In this document: piece by piece, positions 15,515 to 23,302 of the stretch
How the letters are laid out: each line of letters starts with the position of its first letter
How positions within the stretch are numbered: position 1 is the stretch's first letter
Assembly: GCA_003265885.1 (NCBI GenBank)
Contig: QFBQ01000006.1
Span: 1-49,742 of the forward strand
Length of the DNA: 49,742 bases
Origin: Candidatus Marinamargulisbacteria bacterium SCGC AG-343-D04
Lineage (GTDB): Bacteria > Margulisbacteria > Marinamargulisbacteria > GCA-2716485 > GCA-002719695
Reading direction: 5' to 3'
Notes under the pieces: model-generated
What the model was told of the DNA's origin: nothing
Database searches by the model: none
Seen by the model: the letters and a program-made list of their open reading frames with translations, nothing else
Made by a program: the position numbers and the translations under genes

Positions 15515-15814
15515 ATGAAATTTATCACACTTTATCATCTACGGATGATTGCTTTAATTGAAGGTATTTCTTACTTGTTGTTACTCTTTATTGGAATGCC
15601 CTTAAAATATGGACTTAATATTATGATAGTTAACAAAGTACTTGGTATGGGACACGGGGTCTTAACCCTTATTTTTTGTACAGCTCTATATATCCTGTGG
15701 CAACAAAAGAAAATTAACTCCCAATTAAGTATTGGGGTTTTTATTGCTTCACTTATTCCGTTTGGTGCTTTCGTAGCAGATTCAAAACTCGTAAAGCTTA
15801 CACAATCTAGTTAA
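15515..15814 (+). CDS. DUF3817-type small membrane protein
   Basis: A 99-residue integral membrane protein with three or four helices. ALIEGISYLLLLFIGMPLKY, followed by a Gly-His pair (GMGHG), is characteristic of the DUF3817 family, whose function is unknown. The open frame begins at 15476, but the ATG at 15515 matches the family N terminus (MKFITLYHLRMIALIEG). GATAAT lies seven bases before that ATG and no ribosome site is present, so the mRNA may be leaderless. The gene converges on the MBL hydrolase with only seven bases between the stops. Confidence 0.75.
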   Translation: MKFITLYHLRMIALIEGISYLLLLFIGMPLKYGLNIMIVNKVLGMGHGVLTLIFCTALYILWQQKKINSQLSIGVFIASLIPFGAFVADSKLVKLTQSS

Positions 15815-15821
15815 CTCATCT

Positions 15822-16460
15822 TTACTTTGTCTTCATTCGTTTTCGTATAAAGTCTTCCTTAGTATCACAGGTCAAAAATCGATTCGTTTTCTTCTGATTC
15901 TCTAATGTATCCGTAGGACTCGGTCCATAATTATGTCCCGGACAAATAATCGTTTCATCTGGCAAGGTTTTTAACCTCTCTAAACTCTGATACATGTCCT
16001 CCACATCACTTCCCTGTAAATCACATCGGCCACATCCATCCACAAACAAGGTATCTCCTGTAATTAAATGCTGATCCACCTCAAAACACTGCCCCCCAGG
16101 AGAATGCCCCGGCGTATGCAAACACCTAATTTCTATATTTCCGCACTGTATTTCTTCATTATCTTCTGTATATTGTATCGGTATCCCCTGCGGCCTTAAG
16201 GCTTTCATCTCTTGTGAAGACATATAAACAGGGACCTTAAATCGATCTAAACACTCTCCTACCCCCTCTACATGATCAAAATGGCCGTGCGTTAACAAGA
16301 TCATGCTTAATGTCAGTTTATTTCGTTGAATATTATCTAACAAAAATGGAACATCCCATGCTGGATCTACTAATGCCGAACACTGCGTCTCATCATCTGC
16401 AATAACATATTGGCAATTGTCCATATTTCCATTAAAAAATTGATATATTGTTGCTGTCAT
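15822..16460 (-). CDS. MBL-fold metallohydrolase (glyoxalase II-like)
   Basis: A 212-residue metallo-beta-lactamase-fold hydrolase. The two-metal site is complete: THGHFDH (H58, H60, D62, H63), LHTPGH (H119), TGDTLF (D136) and CPGHNYGP (H176). The GDTLFVDGCGRCD sequence and the size fit the glyoxalase II/persulfide dioxygenase branch, which hydrolyses glutathione or related thioesters or oxidises persulfides. The exact substrate is not clear. AAGGAG within the last metW codons serves as ribosome site, and the ATG is one base after the metW stop, so it is in the met operon. A link to sulfur metabolism is an inference from that. Confidence 0.88.
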   Translation of the reverse strand: MTATIYQFFNGNMDNCQYVIADDETQCSALVDPAWDVPFLLDNIQRNKLTLSMILLTHGHFDHVEGVGECLDRFKVPVYMSSQEMKALRPQGIPIQYTEDNEEIQCGNIEIRCLHTPGHSPGGQCFEVDQHLITGDTLFVDGCGRCDLQGSDVEDMYQSLERLKTLPDETIICPGHNYGPSPTDTLENQKKTNRFLTCDTKEDFIRKRMKTK

Positions 16461-16461
16461 A

Positions 16462-17049
16462 TTACTCCTTTTTTATAACAAATAAAGCTCTTTGTCCGCA
16501 TAGATTATGTAACAATGGCAATGCCAAACGTTTGGTAGACGAAAAAGCTTTTTGATGTAAAATGCGTATTTTCTCTTTTTTACATATTCTCTTAAATGAT
16601 TTAATACTCACTACTCTAATATTAGGCGTATTATACCACTCATAAGGCAACGCATCTGATTTAGGGATAATCCCTTTCAAAAGCTGAAATCGTGTCTTCC
16701 AATGTGCAAAATTTGGAAAGGTGACTATCGCAACCTTCCCTACTCGACACATCTCATGAATAACCTCTAAGGGGTTCTGAACTTGTTGCAAGGTCTGTGA
16801 CAATATCACCGTATCAAAACTCTGATCTGGAAATTGAGAAAGCCCTTCCTGTATATCTCCATGAAATACAGATAAGCCTTTTTGAATACAATTCATCACG
16901 TTTCCAGGGTCTTTTTCAATGCCATACCCATCAATAGACTTTTTATCTCTCAACAACTCTAAAAGGTCTCCTTCTCCACACCCCAAATCTAGAACCTGAT
17001 CCTTTTTTGAAATATAACTTAAAATATCTTCATTTTGTATATGACTCAT
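16462..17049 (-). CDS. metW: MetW-like methyltransferase-fold protein
   Basis: A 195-residue protein with a class I SAM-methyltransferase fold (VLDLGCGEGDLLELL at about 16-30, then YGIEKD). Its position directly after metX, overlapping it by four bases, identifies it as MetW. In several bacteria MetW binds MetX and is needed for efficient homoserine acyltransferase activity. The conserved HMCRVGK-like region (IHEMCRVGKVAIVTFPNF) and the LPYEWYNTPNIRVVSIK segment match MetW. It is the second gene of metX-metW-MBL. Confidence 0.92.
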   Translation of the reverse strand: MSHIQNEDILSYISKKDQVLDLGCGEGDLLELLRDKKSIDGYGIEKDPGNVMNCIQKGLSVFHGDIQEGLSQFPDQSFDTVILSQTLQQVQNPLEVIHEMCRVGKVAIVTFPNFAHWKTRFQLLKGIIPKSDALPYEWYNTPNIRVVSIKSFKRICKKEKIRILHQKAFSSTKRLALPLLHNLCGQRALFVIKKE

Positions 17050-18134
17050 AACTCTCTTTCAATAAACGAATGAATGACCTCTCCAAATTTATCAACTTCA
17101 ATTAAAAAGGAATCATGTCCGTAATCAGATTCTACTTCGCAAAATGTCACTTTTTTGTTCATATTCATACAGGTTCTCGCCATCTCTTTAGACTGTTCCG
17201 TAGGATACAACCAATCCGATGAAATAGAAATAAATAACATTGAAGCTGATATTTTTTCAAAGGCCTTTTTCAAAGATCCGTATTCTTTACTTAAATCAAA
17301 ATAACTTAAGGCCTTCGATAAATATAAATAAGAATTTGCATCAAAACTTTCAACAAATTTATCTCCCTGATAATGAAGATAACTCTCTATCTGAAAATCT
17401 GAATCCAATTCATAATTGTATTCTTTTTTCTCTTGTAACTTACGCCCAAATTTATCTGTAATAGATTTTTTTGATAAATACGTAATATGCCCAATCATTC
17501 TCGCAATGGCTAAACCTTGTTTAGGTTTTTCTTCGTCATAATTTCCTTCGTTAAAAGACCTGTCCGAAATAATAGCATTTCGCCCCACCATTCCAAATGC
17601 AAGTGCTTGTGGAGATAATGAAGAAGATGATGCAATCACTACACATCGTTTACAATACTTCGAATACGATATCGCCCACTCCAATGCCTGCATGCCTCCC
17701 ATAGATGGACCTACAACTGCATACAAAGAAGGAATCCCTAACTCTATACATAGTTGATATTGTACAGATACAATATCTTTAACTGTAATCACTGGAAAAC
17801 TAAGCCCATATTTTTGAGACGTTTTCTGATTAATCGTCCCCGGTCCCATACTCCCCTTACAACTCCCTAACACATTTGAACAAATAACATAAAATTTATT
17901 CGTATCAATATGTTTTCCGGGCCCCACCATATCATTCCACCACCCTTCTTTTGGGGCTTCTACAGATTCCGTCACATGACTATCCCCTGTTAAAGCATGG
18001 CAAATCATTATCGCATTGTCTTTAGCTTCATTTAGCTTCCCAAAACATTCATAGGCGACTGTCACATCGTCTAATGTAGCGCCACATTGAAGGGTTATCG
18101 GAGTGCTTAATTGCTTCGTTAAATAATCAGACAT
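17046..18134 (-). CDS. metX: Homoserine O-acyltransferase
   Basis: MetX acylates L-homoserine with acetyl- or succinyl-CoA, the first committed step of methionine synthesis. The 362-residue alpha/beta hydrolase has the nucleophile S144 in GPSMGGMQALEW, D307 in SDWLYP and H340 in YGHDSFL. Other marks are ICHALTGDSHV and GWWNDMVGPGK. Whether it uses acetyl- or succinyl-CoA cannot be read reliably; MetW-paired enzymes include both. TATAAT lies seven bases before the ATG, with no ribosome site, so the mRNA is probably leaderless. No SAM riboswitch fits in the 60-base upstream gap. Confidence 0.95.
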   Translation of the reverse strand: MSDYLTKQLSTPITLQCGATLDDVTVAYECFGKLNEAKDNAIMICHALTGDSHVTESVEAPKEGWWNDMVGPGKHIDTNKFYVICSNVLGSCKGSMGPGTINQKTSQKYGLSFPVITVKDIVSVQYQLCIELGIPSLYAVVGPSMGGMQALEWAISYSKYCKRCVVIASSSSLSPQALAFGMVGRNAIISDRSFNEGNYDEEKPKQGLAIARMIGHITYLSKKSITDKFGRKLQEKKEYNYELDSDFQIESYLHYQGDKFVESFDANSYLYLSKALSYFDLSKEYGSLKKAFEKISASMLFISISSDWLYPTEQSKEMARTCMNMNKKVTFCEVESDYGHDSFLIEVDKFGEVIHSFIEREL

Positions 18135-18141
18135 TGCTATT

Positions 18142-18147
18142 ATTATA
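18142..18147 (-). promoter_or_regulatory. -10 hexamer of metX, leaderless arrangement
   Basis: On the minus strand a perfect TATAAT is followed by AATAGCA and the metX ATG. The -35 region is weak. There is no room for a leader or a ribosome site. Confidence 0.45.
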
Positions 18148-18194
18148 CGCTAGTCAGATCACATGTTCCATAAGAGGATCATCGTCTCTTTGCC

Positions 18195-18548
18195 TTATAA
18201 TTCAAATAGTTTTTGACTCTCTTGTTGAGGTCTTTGATTGGGGTTTTCAGGGGACTCTTGTATAGGCGATACAAAACATGTTTTCATCATTAAAATAATG
18301 ACAGCGCCTATCATAAATGGCATCCATTTTTGCAGAGATGACCGTGATGAGGGAGAAGTAATTCTTGGATTTGAAAAAAGTTGCTTCAAAGAATTCATAG
18401 GTCCCTCAAACATAATCTCAAATTTATTCTCACAAAATGGGCATGTGACCAAAATGGTTTGGCCTAATTTAACTGGAATCCTGGAACGCTTTCCACATGA
18501 AGGACAGGGGACAATCTTCTTGCCTAAGGACTTAAATACAGTGAACAT
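18195..18548 (-). CDS. Zinc-ribbon membrane protein, unknown
   Basis: A 117-residue protein with an N-terminal zinc ribbon (CPSCGKRSRIPVKLG, then CPFCENKFEI; Cys at about 15, 18, 35 and 38). A linker and one membrane helix (MPFMIGAVIILMMKTCFV, about 76-93) follow, then a short Pro/Gln-rich tail. The ribbon should lie in the cytoplasm. Such zinc-ribbon plus helix proteins are common but mostly uncharacterised. TATAAT lies eight bases before the ATG with no ribosome site. It follows another membrane-anchored envelope gene on the same strand. Confidence 0.75.
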   Translation of the reverse strand: MFTVFKSLGKKIVPCPSCGKRSRIPVKLGQTILVTCPFCENKFEIMFEGPMNSLKQLFSNPRITSPSSRSSLQKWMPFMIGAVIILMMKTCFVSPIQESPENPNQRPQQESQKLFEL

Positions 18549-18556
18549 CTAATTCA

Positions 18557-18562
18557 ATTATA
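18557..18562 (-). promoter_or_regulatory. -10-like TATAAT eight bases before the zinc-ribbon gene
   Basis: On the minus strand TATAAT is followed by TGAATTAG and the ATG, leaving no room for a ribosome site. The -35 region is not clear. Confidence 0.35.
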
Positions 18563-18587
18563 AAAGACCTCTAGGTAGCCGTCTATG

Positions 18588-19592
18588 TTAAGATCGATGA
18601 TTCACTACCTGCCCTGGACTTTTTGAATGTTTTACAGCTGTTTTTTTGACTTGCAATACTCCGTCTTGATCAAATAAATAATTAATCAAAATAAATTCTT
18701 TTAAAATACTCGTTTCTCCTGTTATTTCCATAAAAATATACTCTGACTTTAAATATTTTTTTTGAATATAACTTAAATCGAGATACCCCAACATTTTTTC
18801 AATATGCTCAACTGCAATAATAGACTCTAATGAAATATTCACCGTAAATGCTGTCGTTTTAGATAAAGGAGGAATAATAAGTTCAATCAAATCAATGTAG
18901 GCCGCTACAAATCTCCATTTTTTGTTTTGAGAATCTCTTTTTCCCATTTTTTTTCTTAATTGTGCTCGAAGTACTCGTGAATGATACTCTATATTTACCA
19001 ATACAGTTCCCACAAGTCCTGTCTCAAAATAACTCGAAATCTTATACCATCCCTGATAATAACGCTCTAAACACCATTCTTTTAAACGCCTCACTTTCTG
19101 GATAATTTTCACTATATTCTTTTGTATTTTCCTCTTTTTTAAAAAAGAAAGATATCCTCCAATTATGCACATTAATCCTCCTAAAATCATTCCCTTTGTA
19201 GATATTGGATTCGGAGATTTCTTCTGTTCAACAAAGTATGTCGACTCGTTAATATCGTTGATACATCGAAATAGATACTGTCGTTTCAAGGATTTCCCCG
19301 TCTTTTCTTTTATCTCAACAAAGACCTTATGTTCTCCCCATGACAACTCTGAAGGAACTCTAATTTTATGTATATAGGCTTGCTGATCTTCATTAAAGAT
19401 TACATGTTCAGATCTCTCTGTACCTATACTTACATATACCGACTCTATATCCGGGCTATGATCTACAAATACTGTTATGAATTTTCCTCTAATGACTTTT
19501 TCAGGAAATACCGAAATAATAGGATCTGAATGGATTGTAGACGCACAGAACAACCCTATACAGACTGTATATACGTAGATTTTGTGGAGCAC
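18588..19592 (-). CDS. Membrane-anchored exported protein, unknown
   Basis: A 334-residue protein. The likely start is GTG at 19592, because the overlapping ATG one base earlier is in another frame; AGAGGG lies about ten bases upstream. Residues 1-22 form a signal peptide (IYVYTVCIGLFCASTIHS). Residues 24-105 look like a small beta-sandwich domain (PEKVIRGKFITVFVD, then ELSWGEHKVFVEIKEKTGK). A membrane helix follows at about 134-152 (GMILGGLMCIIGGYLSF) and then a basic, probably cytoplasmic domain of about 180 residues. I do not recognise the family. It lies between an SDR gene and a zinc-ribbon membrane gene. Confidence 0.7.
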   Translation of the reverse strand: MLHKIYVYTVCIGLFCASTIHSDPIISVFPEKVIRGKFITVFVDHSPDIESVYVSIGTERSEHVIFNEDQQAYIHKIRVPSELSWGEHKVFVEIKEKTGKSLKRQYLFRCINDINESTYFVEQKKSPNPISTKGMILGGLMCIIGGYLSFLKKRKIQKNIVKIIQKVRRLKEWCLERYYQGWYKISSYFETGLVGTVLVNIEYHSRVLRAQLRKKMGKRDSQNKKWRFVAAYIDLIELIIPPLSKTTAFTVNISLESIIAVEHIEKMLGYLDLSYIQKKYLKSEYIFMEITGETSILKEFILINYLFDQDGVLQVKKTAVKHSKSPGQVVNHRS

Positions 19593-19628
19593 ATTTACCT
19601 ATACCCTCTTTATGGAACTCTTAAACAC

Positions 19629-20480
19629 TCATGATTTATGCATAAGTTTTAGATATAGTGCCCCCACTATTTTTTTATACCATTCAAATGGTAATAATCG
19701 TCTCAAGTAAAGCCTAACATAGGCATCCCATCCTATAAGGTATCGTGTTTTTGGCTTTTTCTTAAATACGACTTTAACAATTAATTGGGTCACTTTTTTT
19801 GGATCTGCCAAGCCTTTTTGAATCATTCCATTTAATTTCTTCATCGCTTTTTGAGAATAACTGTAATAGGGACTTTGAGGATTTTTCATCCCTTTTGCAA
19901 AACGTAAATTTGACGAAAATATTTTGGTGTTAAATTGGCCAGGCTCCACTAATACAACATCAATATTAAAAGGTAATAATTCAAATAATAAGGCTTCAGA
20001 AAAACCTTCAACCGCCCATTTCGACGCATTATAGGCTGAAATACATGGAGATGCCGTGAGTCCAGCAATTGAGGATAAATTGATAATTTTTGCTGACTTT
20101 GATTGCCGTAACAAGGGCAAGACTGCCTTTGTAACACGTTGTAACCCAAAGACATTGGTATTAAAAAGATCACGAATCTCACTATCTTCTAAATCTTCAA
20201 AATACCCCCCTAAACCATAGCCCGCATTATTAATTAAAACATCTAATCGTTTATATGACGTTTCAATATGCTCTGCAACTTTTTGAATAGACTCAGGATC
20301 TGTTACATCACAATATTGAATATCGATATTTAATTGTTGATGCGAACAGTGATTAAATAGGTCTCGTTCTTTTTCTTTGTTTCTTACAGTTGCAATCACA
20401 TGGCAGGTAGCGGCCAACTCTAGAGCTGTAAGCATTCCAAAGCCTGACGAACATCCCGTTATTAGAACAATTGGTTTCAT
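19629..20480 (-). CDS. Short-chain dehydrogenase/reductase
   Basis: A 283-residue classical SDR with a Rossmann fold. The nucleotide motif is TGCSSGFG at 9-16, then NNAGYG near 87-92, the catalytic Ser in INLSSIAG, and YNASK with the Tyr-Lys pair. An Arg in VRNKEKER after the second strand suggests NADP(H). The long C-terminal tail (YVRLYLRRLLPFEWYKKIV) resembles retinol-dehydrogenase-like or YdfG-type SDRs that associate with membranes. The substrate is unknown. TAGCAT and TATGCT lie 6 and 11 bases before the ATG; no ribosome site is visible. Confidence 0.85.
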   Translation of the reverse strand: MKPIVLITGCSSGFGMLTALELAATCHVIATVRNKEKERDLFNHCSHQQLNIDIQYCDVTDPESIQKVAEHIETSYKRLDVLINNAGYGLGGYFEDLEDSEIRDLFNTNVFGLQRVTKAVLPLLRQSKSAKIINLSSIAGLTASPCISAYNASKWAVEGFSEALLFELLPFNIDVVLVEPGQFNTKIFSSNLRFAKGMKNPQSPYYSYSQKAMKKLNGMIQKGLADPKKVTQLIVKVVFKKKPKTRYLIGWDAYVRLYLRRLLPFEWYKKIVGALYLKLMHKS

Positions 20481-20499
20481 GTCTTTATGCTAGCATAGT

Positions 20500-20979
20500 T
20501 TATTCATTTAGGGATACGCTTTTCCACGATTTTTGCAGACTATATTGATAGGCTATATTTGGCGGAAGAATAAAAATATGTGCAATGTTTTGTTGAAGCA
20601 ACCACTCATTTAGAAAAGTCCCGTCTTGCAAAAAAATATAGGCTAAGTCCCGGCCATAATGATCATATTTTTGTTTATCATAGACCACCGTCATCTGAGG
20701 CGTTTCTCTGCATATTTTTTTCATAATCACTGTTGCTTCACGCCCCTTTTTCAAGAGTTTATCTCGATCGATTTTCCAATGATTTACTTGCCATTTTAAA
20801 TGAGCATTCTCTCGTGACTCTGGAGTATCTATCCCTAATAATCGTATTACTTTTTTTTGCCCCTTACTTTCAACAACTATCGTATCTCCGTCTATCGCCT
20901 TTTGGCAGTACACTTCTTCAGGAGAAGCATATAAACAACTGCTTATAATTAAAATAGCTATACTAAAACGTTTTATCAC
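20500..20979 (-). CDS. Secreted thermonuclease-family (SNase) nuclease
   Basis: A 159-residue precursor with a signal peptide (MIKRFSIAILIISSCLYAS). The SNase domain has residues equivalent to the staphylococcal nuclease active site: D30 (AIDGDT), R46 and D51/E54 (RLLGIDTPE) and R110 (YGRDLAY). It should degrade DNA and RNA outside the cytoplasm with calcium, for nutrition, biofilm turnover or attack on foreign DNA. The start lies two bases after the lipase-maturation-factor stop, so it belongs to the priA-led operon. Confidence 0.9.
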   Translation of the reverse strand: MIKRFSIAILIISSCLYASPEEVYCQKAIDGDTIVVESKGQKKVIRLLGIDTPESRENAHLKWQVNHWKIDRDKLLKKGREATVIMKKICRETPQMTVVYDKQKYDHYGRDLAYIFLQDGTFLNEWLLQQNIAHIFILPPNIAYQYSLQKSWKSVSLNE

Positions 20980-20981
20980 AT

Positions 20982-22460
20982 TTATAATTCAAAAACAGGC
21001 GAAAACTGTTGTCTTTTTTCCGATACCCACCACTGCCCTGTTTCTTTCTTTTCGCTCATCGTTGTAAATCGATAAGCACGAGTCGTTAGCACAATATAGG
21101 AAGGCGGATCTTTAAATGGAATCGATGAAAATAAAGATTCAATATCCTCTTTTTTTACAAACAGTCCTTCTACCAAATTATTTATCCATGACTGTCTCGA
21201 ATATCCTTGCAACGATACAAACCAACATTGCCAATCCAGCCTAGGTTGATGAGGCCACACCCATTTGGGGATATCTGCGTTACTATTAGGTTTATACTTA
21301 AAGTGATAAGGTTTCCATGTTTGACCATCCTGACTGGCCAAAATCTCTAATTCATCTCGCGTTCTAGTCATTGAAGCAAATAAACCATAGGTGTTACATA
21401 GTAAAAAAGGCCTACATTGCGTGACTATTGTCGACATTGGCGAGAATACCCTTGGAAAAAAACGAAGCCCCTCCGTCATAATACTTAACACTAAAATAGC
21501 TATCGCTACACCAGACCTTATTCTGGTCATCTGCTTATGTGCTTGCACCTGTTTCTCACTCTTTTGTTCTTTGGAATATAGCAACGTTACCGCCAATAGT
21601 GCCGTTAAAAGATTAAAAAACGTATAATTTCCCGTTAATGAAATCATCCCCATTAAAAAAAAGATGCTATATGCCGCAATTTTTCGTGTTCGATGAGATA
21701 TAAAAATTAAAAAAGGCACCCCACATTCAATGATAAACATGATTATCAAAGACAGTTTATCGACCCATGAAGGAAGCTGGTGCGCATACCAGCTCAATAC
21801 ATGAGGTAAAGGTTGTGTATAGTAATGAAACGATAAGGCCTCTAAAGACGGCCATAAAGGATCTCCACTTAAAAACTTTACAAGCCCTGAAGCTAGCATG
21901 AGCCGAAAACAACAGCCATAAAATGCCCATAGTACGAGATTTGGAGGCGAAAATGTATTACTTTTTTTCCAGTGTTTTATACACGGACACGCCCATATAG
22001 ACAAAAATCCTATTTCGCATAATAAAATGTCCCATTGAAAACTCATAAACACCTGCCCGACCATGACAAAAGACACATAAATAATCCACGCCATACTGGT
22101 CGTTATAACAGGAAAAATGCCTGCAACCATACATACACTTACACCCAACCCCATCCATAAAGCTCCCCAGAAATAAGCACTATGTGTACTAACAAAAATA
22201 TGAGGAACATCAAACCACGACAGTCCTGATCTCTTTAGCGTGCTTAAAATATCAGAAAAAGGCAGTATCCCCCCTTCTCCATATAATCCATCAAACTGAA
22301 GCATCAACGATATAAATGCTATCGCATAAATCACCCCTAAACCCTTTGAAAACCAAAAGAAAATATCAGATTTCCCTTCCGCTGGTTCAACACAACGTTG
22401 CATGATCTTCATCCCAAATGATTTTATACTCTTCATCATTGTTAAACGTGCATTTTCCAT
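20982..22460 (-). CDS. Lipase maturation factor (LMF1)-family membrane protein
   Basis: A 492-residue protein with about eight membrane helices and a soluble C-terminal domain, matching the LMF1/LMF2 family. Typical marks are YGEGGILPF near the N terminus, QWDILLCEIGFLS, FRLMLASGLVKFLSGDPLW, and FNYHYYTQPLP-like SFHYYTQPLPH. C-terminal FKYKPNSNADIPKWVWPHQPRLDWQ WFV is also typical. In animals LMF1 helps secreted lipases fold; the bacterial role is unknown. The start overlaps the upstream unknown gene by 19 bases. Met8 or Met9 near 22439 would be just after that gene's stop and is an alternative. Confidence 0.85.
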   Translation of the reverse strand: MENARLTMMKSIKSFGMKIMQRCVEPAEGKSDIFFWFSKGLGVIYAIAFISLMLQFDGLYGEGGILPFSDILSTLKRSGLSWFDVPHIFVSTHSAYFWGALWMGLGVSVCMVAGIFPVITTSMAWIIYVSFVMVGQVFMSFQWDILLCEIGFLSIWACPCIKHWKKSNTFSPPNLVLWAFYGCCFRLMLASGLVKFLSGDPLWPSLEALSFHYYTQPLPHVLSWYAHQLPSWVDKLSLIIMFIIECGVPFLIFISHRTRKIAAYSIFFLMGMISLTGNYTFFNLLTALLAVTLLYSKEQKSEKQVQAHKQMTRIRSGVAIAILVLSIMTEGLRFFPRVFSPMSTIVTQCRPFLLCNTYGLFASMTRTRDELEILASQDGQTWKPYHFKYKPNSNADIPKWVWPHQPRLDWQCWFVSLQGYSRQSWINNLVEGLFVKKEDIESLFSSIPFKDPPSYIVLTTRAYRFTTMSEKKETGQWWVSEKRQQFSPVFEL

Positions 22461-23293
22461 ACTCCAAAAACAGGAATCAAGATTCCTTTTTCAAAGACTA
22501 ACTGTACATTTGCACGTATATCATCGATCTTTAATGATTTGGTAATCACAGCTTTTGAGTGAGACTTTATGAGATCTTTATGTCTCACTTTTAAATGATG
22601 ATGCTTGGCTTTTTCATCTATACTTCCATGTTTTATATTATCATTATAGATTAAATTAGCGTTAAATTTTCCATATCGAAAATATTCCTGCTTTAACCTG
22701 TCTTTTCTATTAGGACTCCATACCGGATCTAAGGTCAACGATTTTCCTTTATAGACGCCTTCTATTTCTTCGCATTTTTTACCTCTAATGACATATCTTA
22801 CTCGCCCCACTTTTTTGTTTTCTTCATTCAATGTTACAGTCAAAGATCTAAAGTGATATGTTAAGGTTATAGTATGAAGCAGTTTTTTTGATAACCCTTT
22901 GTAAATCTTTAAATGAAACACCATGGATTGAGATGTCATCGAGTTCATATCTGCTCTTAACAATGCCCTATACCTTCCTTTTTCTAAAGAATGTGTTAAC
23001 ACATAAATAAACATTAACGCTTCCGGAAGCGTTATATGTTTGAACGATCGAAAAATAGAGGCTTTACCTCTATACGCCTGATTTTCTAAATATCGGGTCA
23101 CTTTATTACACTTTTTTCTTTCTAACCAATACCGAATAACACTATACGAATCATAAGAATCTTCTGGTAACTCCAACTCTTTTTGCCCCCACATTTCTTG
23201 AGAGGAATCCGGATCCTCACCTTGTATTTCAGGGTCTGAAATAGAACGAATAGCCTCATTTGTATTTAACCCATTTAACGGACTAATAGACAT
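22442..23293 (-). CDS. Unknown 283-residue protein between priA and the LMF gene
   Basis: I do not recognise a family. The N-terminal 45 residues are acidic and Ser/Pro/Gln-rich. The middle (about 50-110) looks helical and the rest is basic with alternating strands (HTITLTYHFRSLTVTLNEENKKVGRVRYVIRGK shows the pattern, residues ~139-171). The C terminus (KGILIPVFGVWKMHV) is hydrophobic. There is no signal peptide or membrane helix. GAGGAAACTAG precedes the ATG nine bases after the priA stop, and its own stop overlaps the next gene, so it is translated as part of that operon. Confidence 0.7.
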   Translation of the reverse strand: MSISPLNGLNTNEAIRSISDPEIQGEDPDSSQEMWGQKELELPEDSYDSYSVIRYWLERKKCNKVTRYLENQAYRGKASIFRSFKHITLPEALMFIYVLTHSLEKGRYRALLRADMNSMTSQSMVFHLKIYKGLSKKLLHTITLTYHFRSLTVTLNEENKKVGRVRYVIRGKKCEEIEGVYKGKSLTLDPVWSPNRKDRLKQEYFRYGKFNANLIYNDNIKHGSIDEKAKHHHLKVRHKDLIKSHSKAVITKSLKIDDIRANVQLVFEKGILIPVFGVWKMHV

Positions 23294-23302
23294 CTAGTTT
23301 CC

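Noticed and set aside
18238..18552. 104-codon frame opposite the zinc-ribbon gene
   Set aside because: The opposite strand encodes a protein with a clear zinc ribbon and membrane helix; this frame is its shadow.
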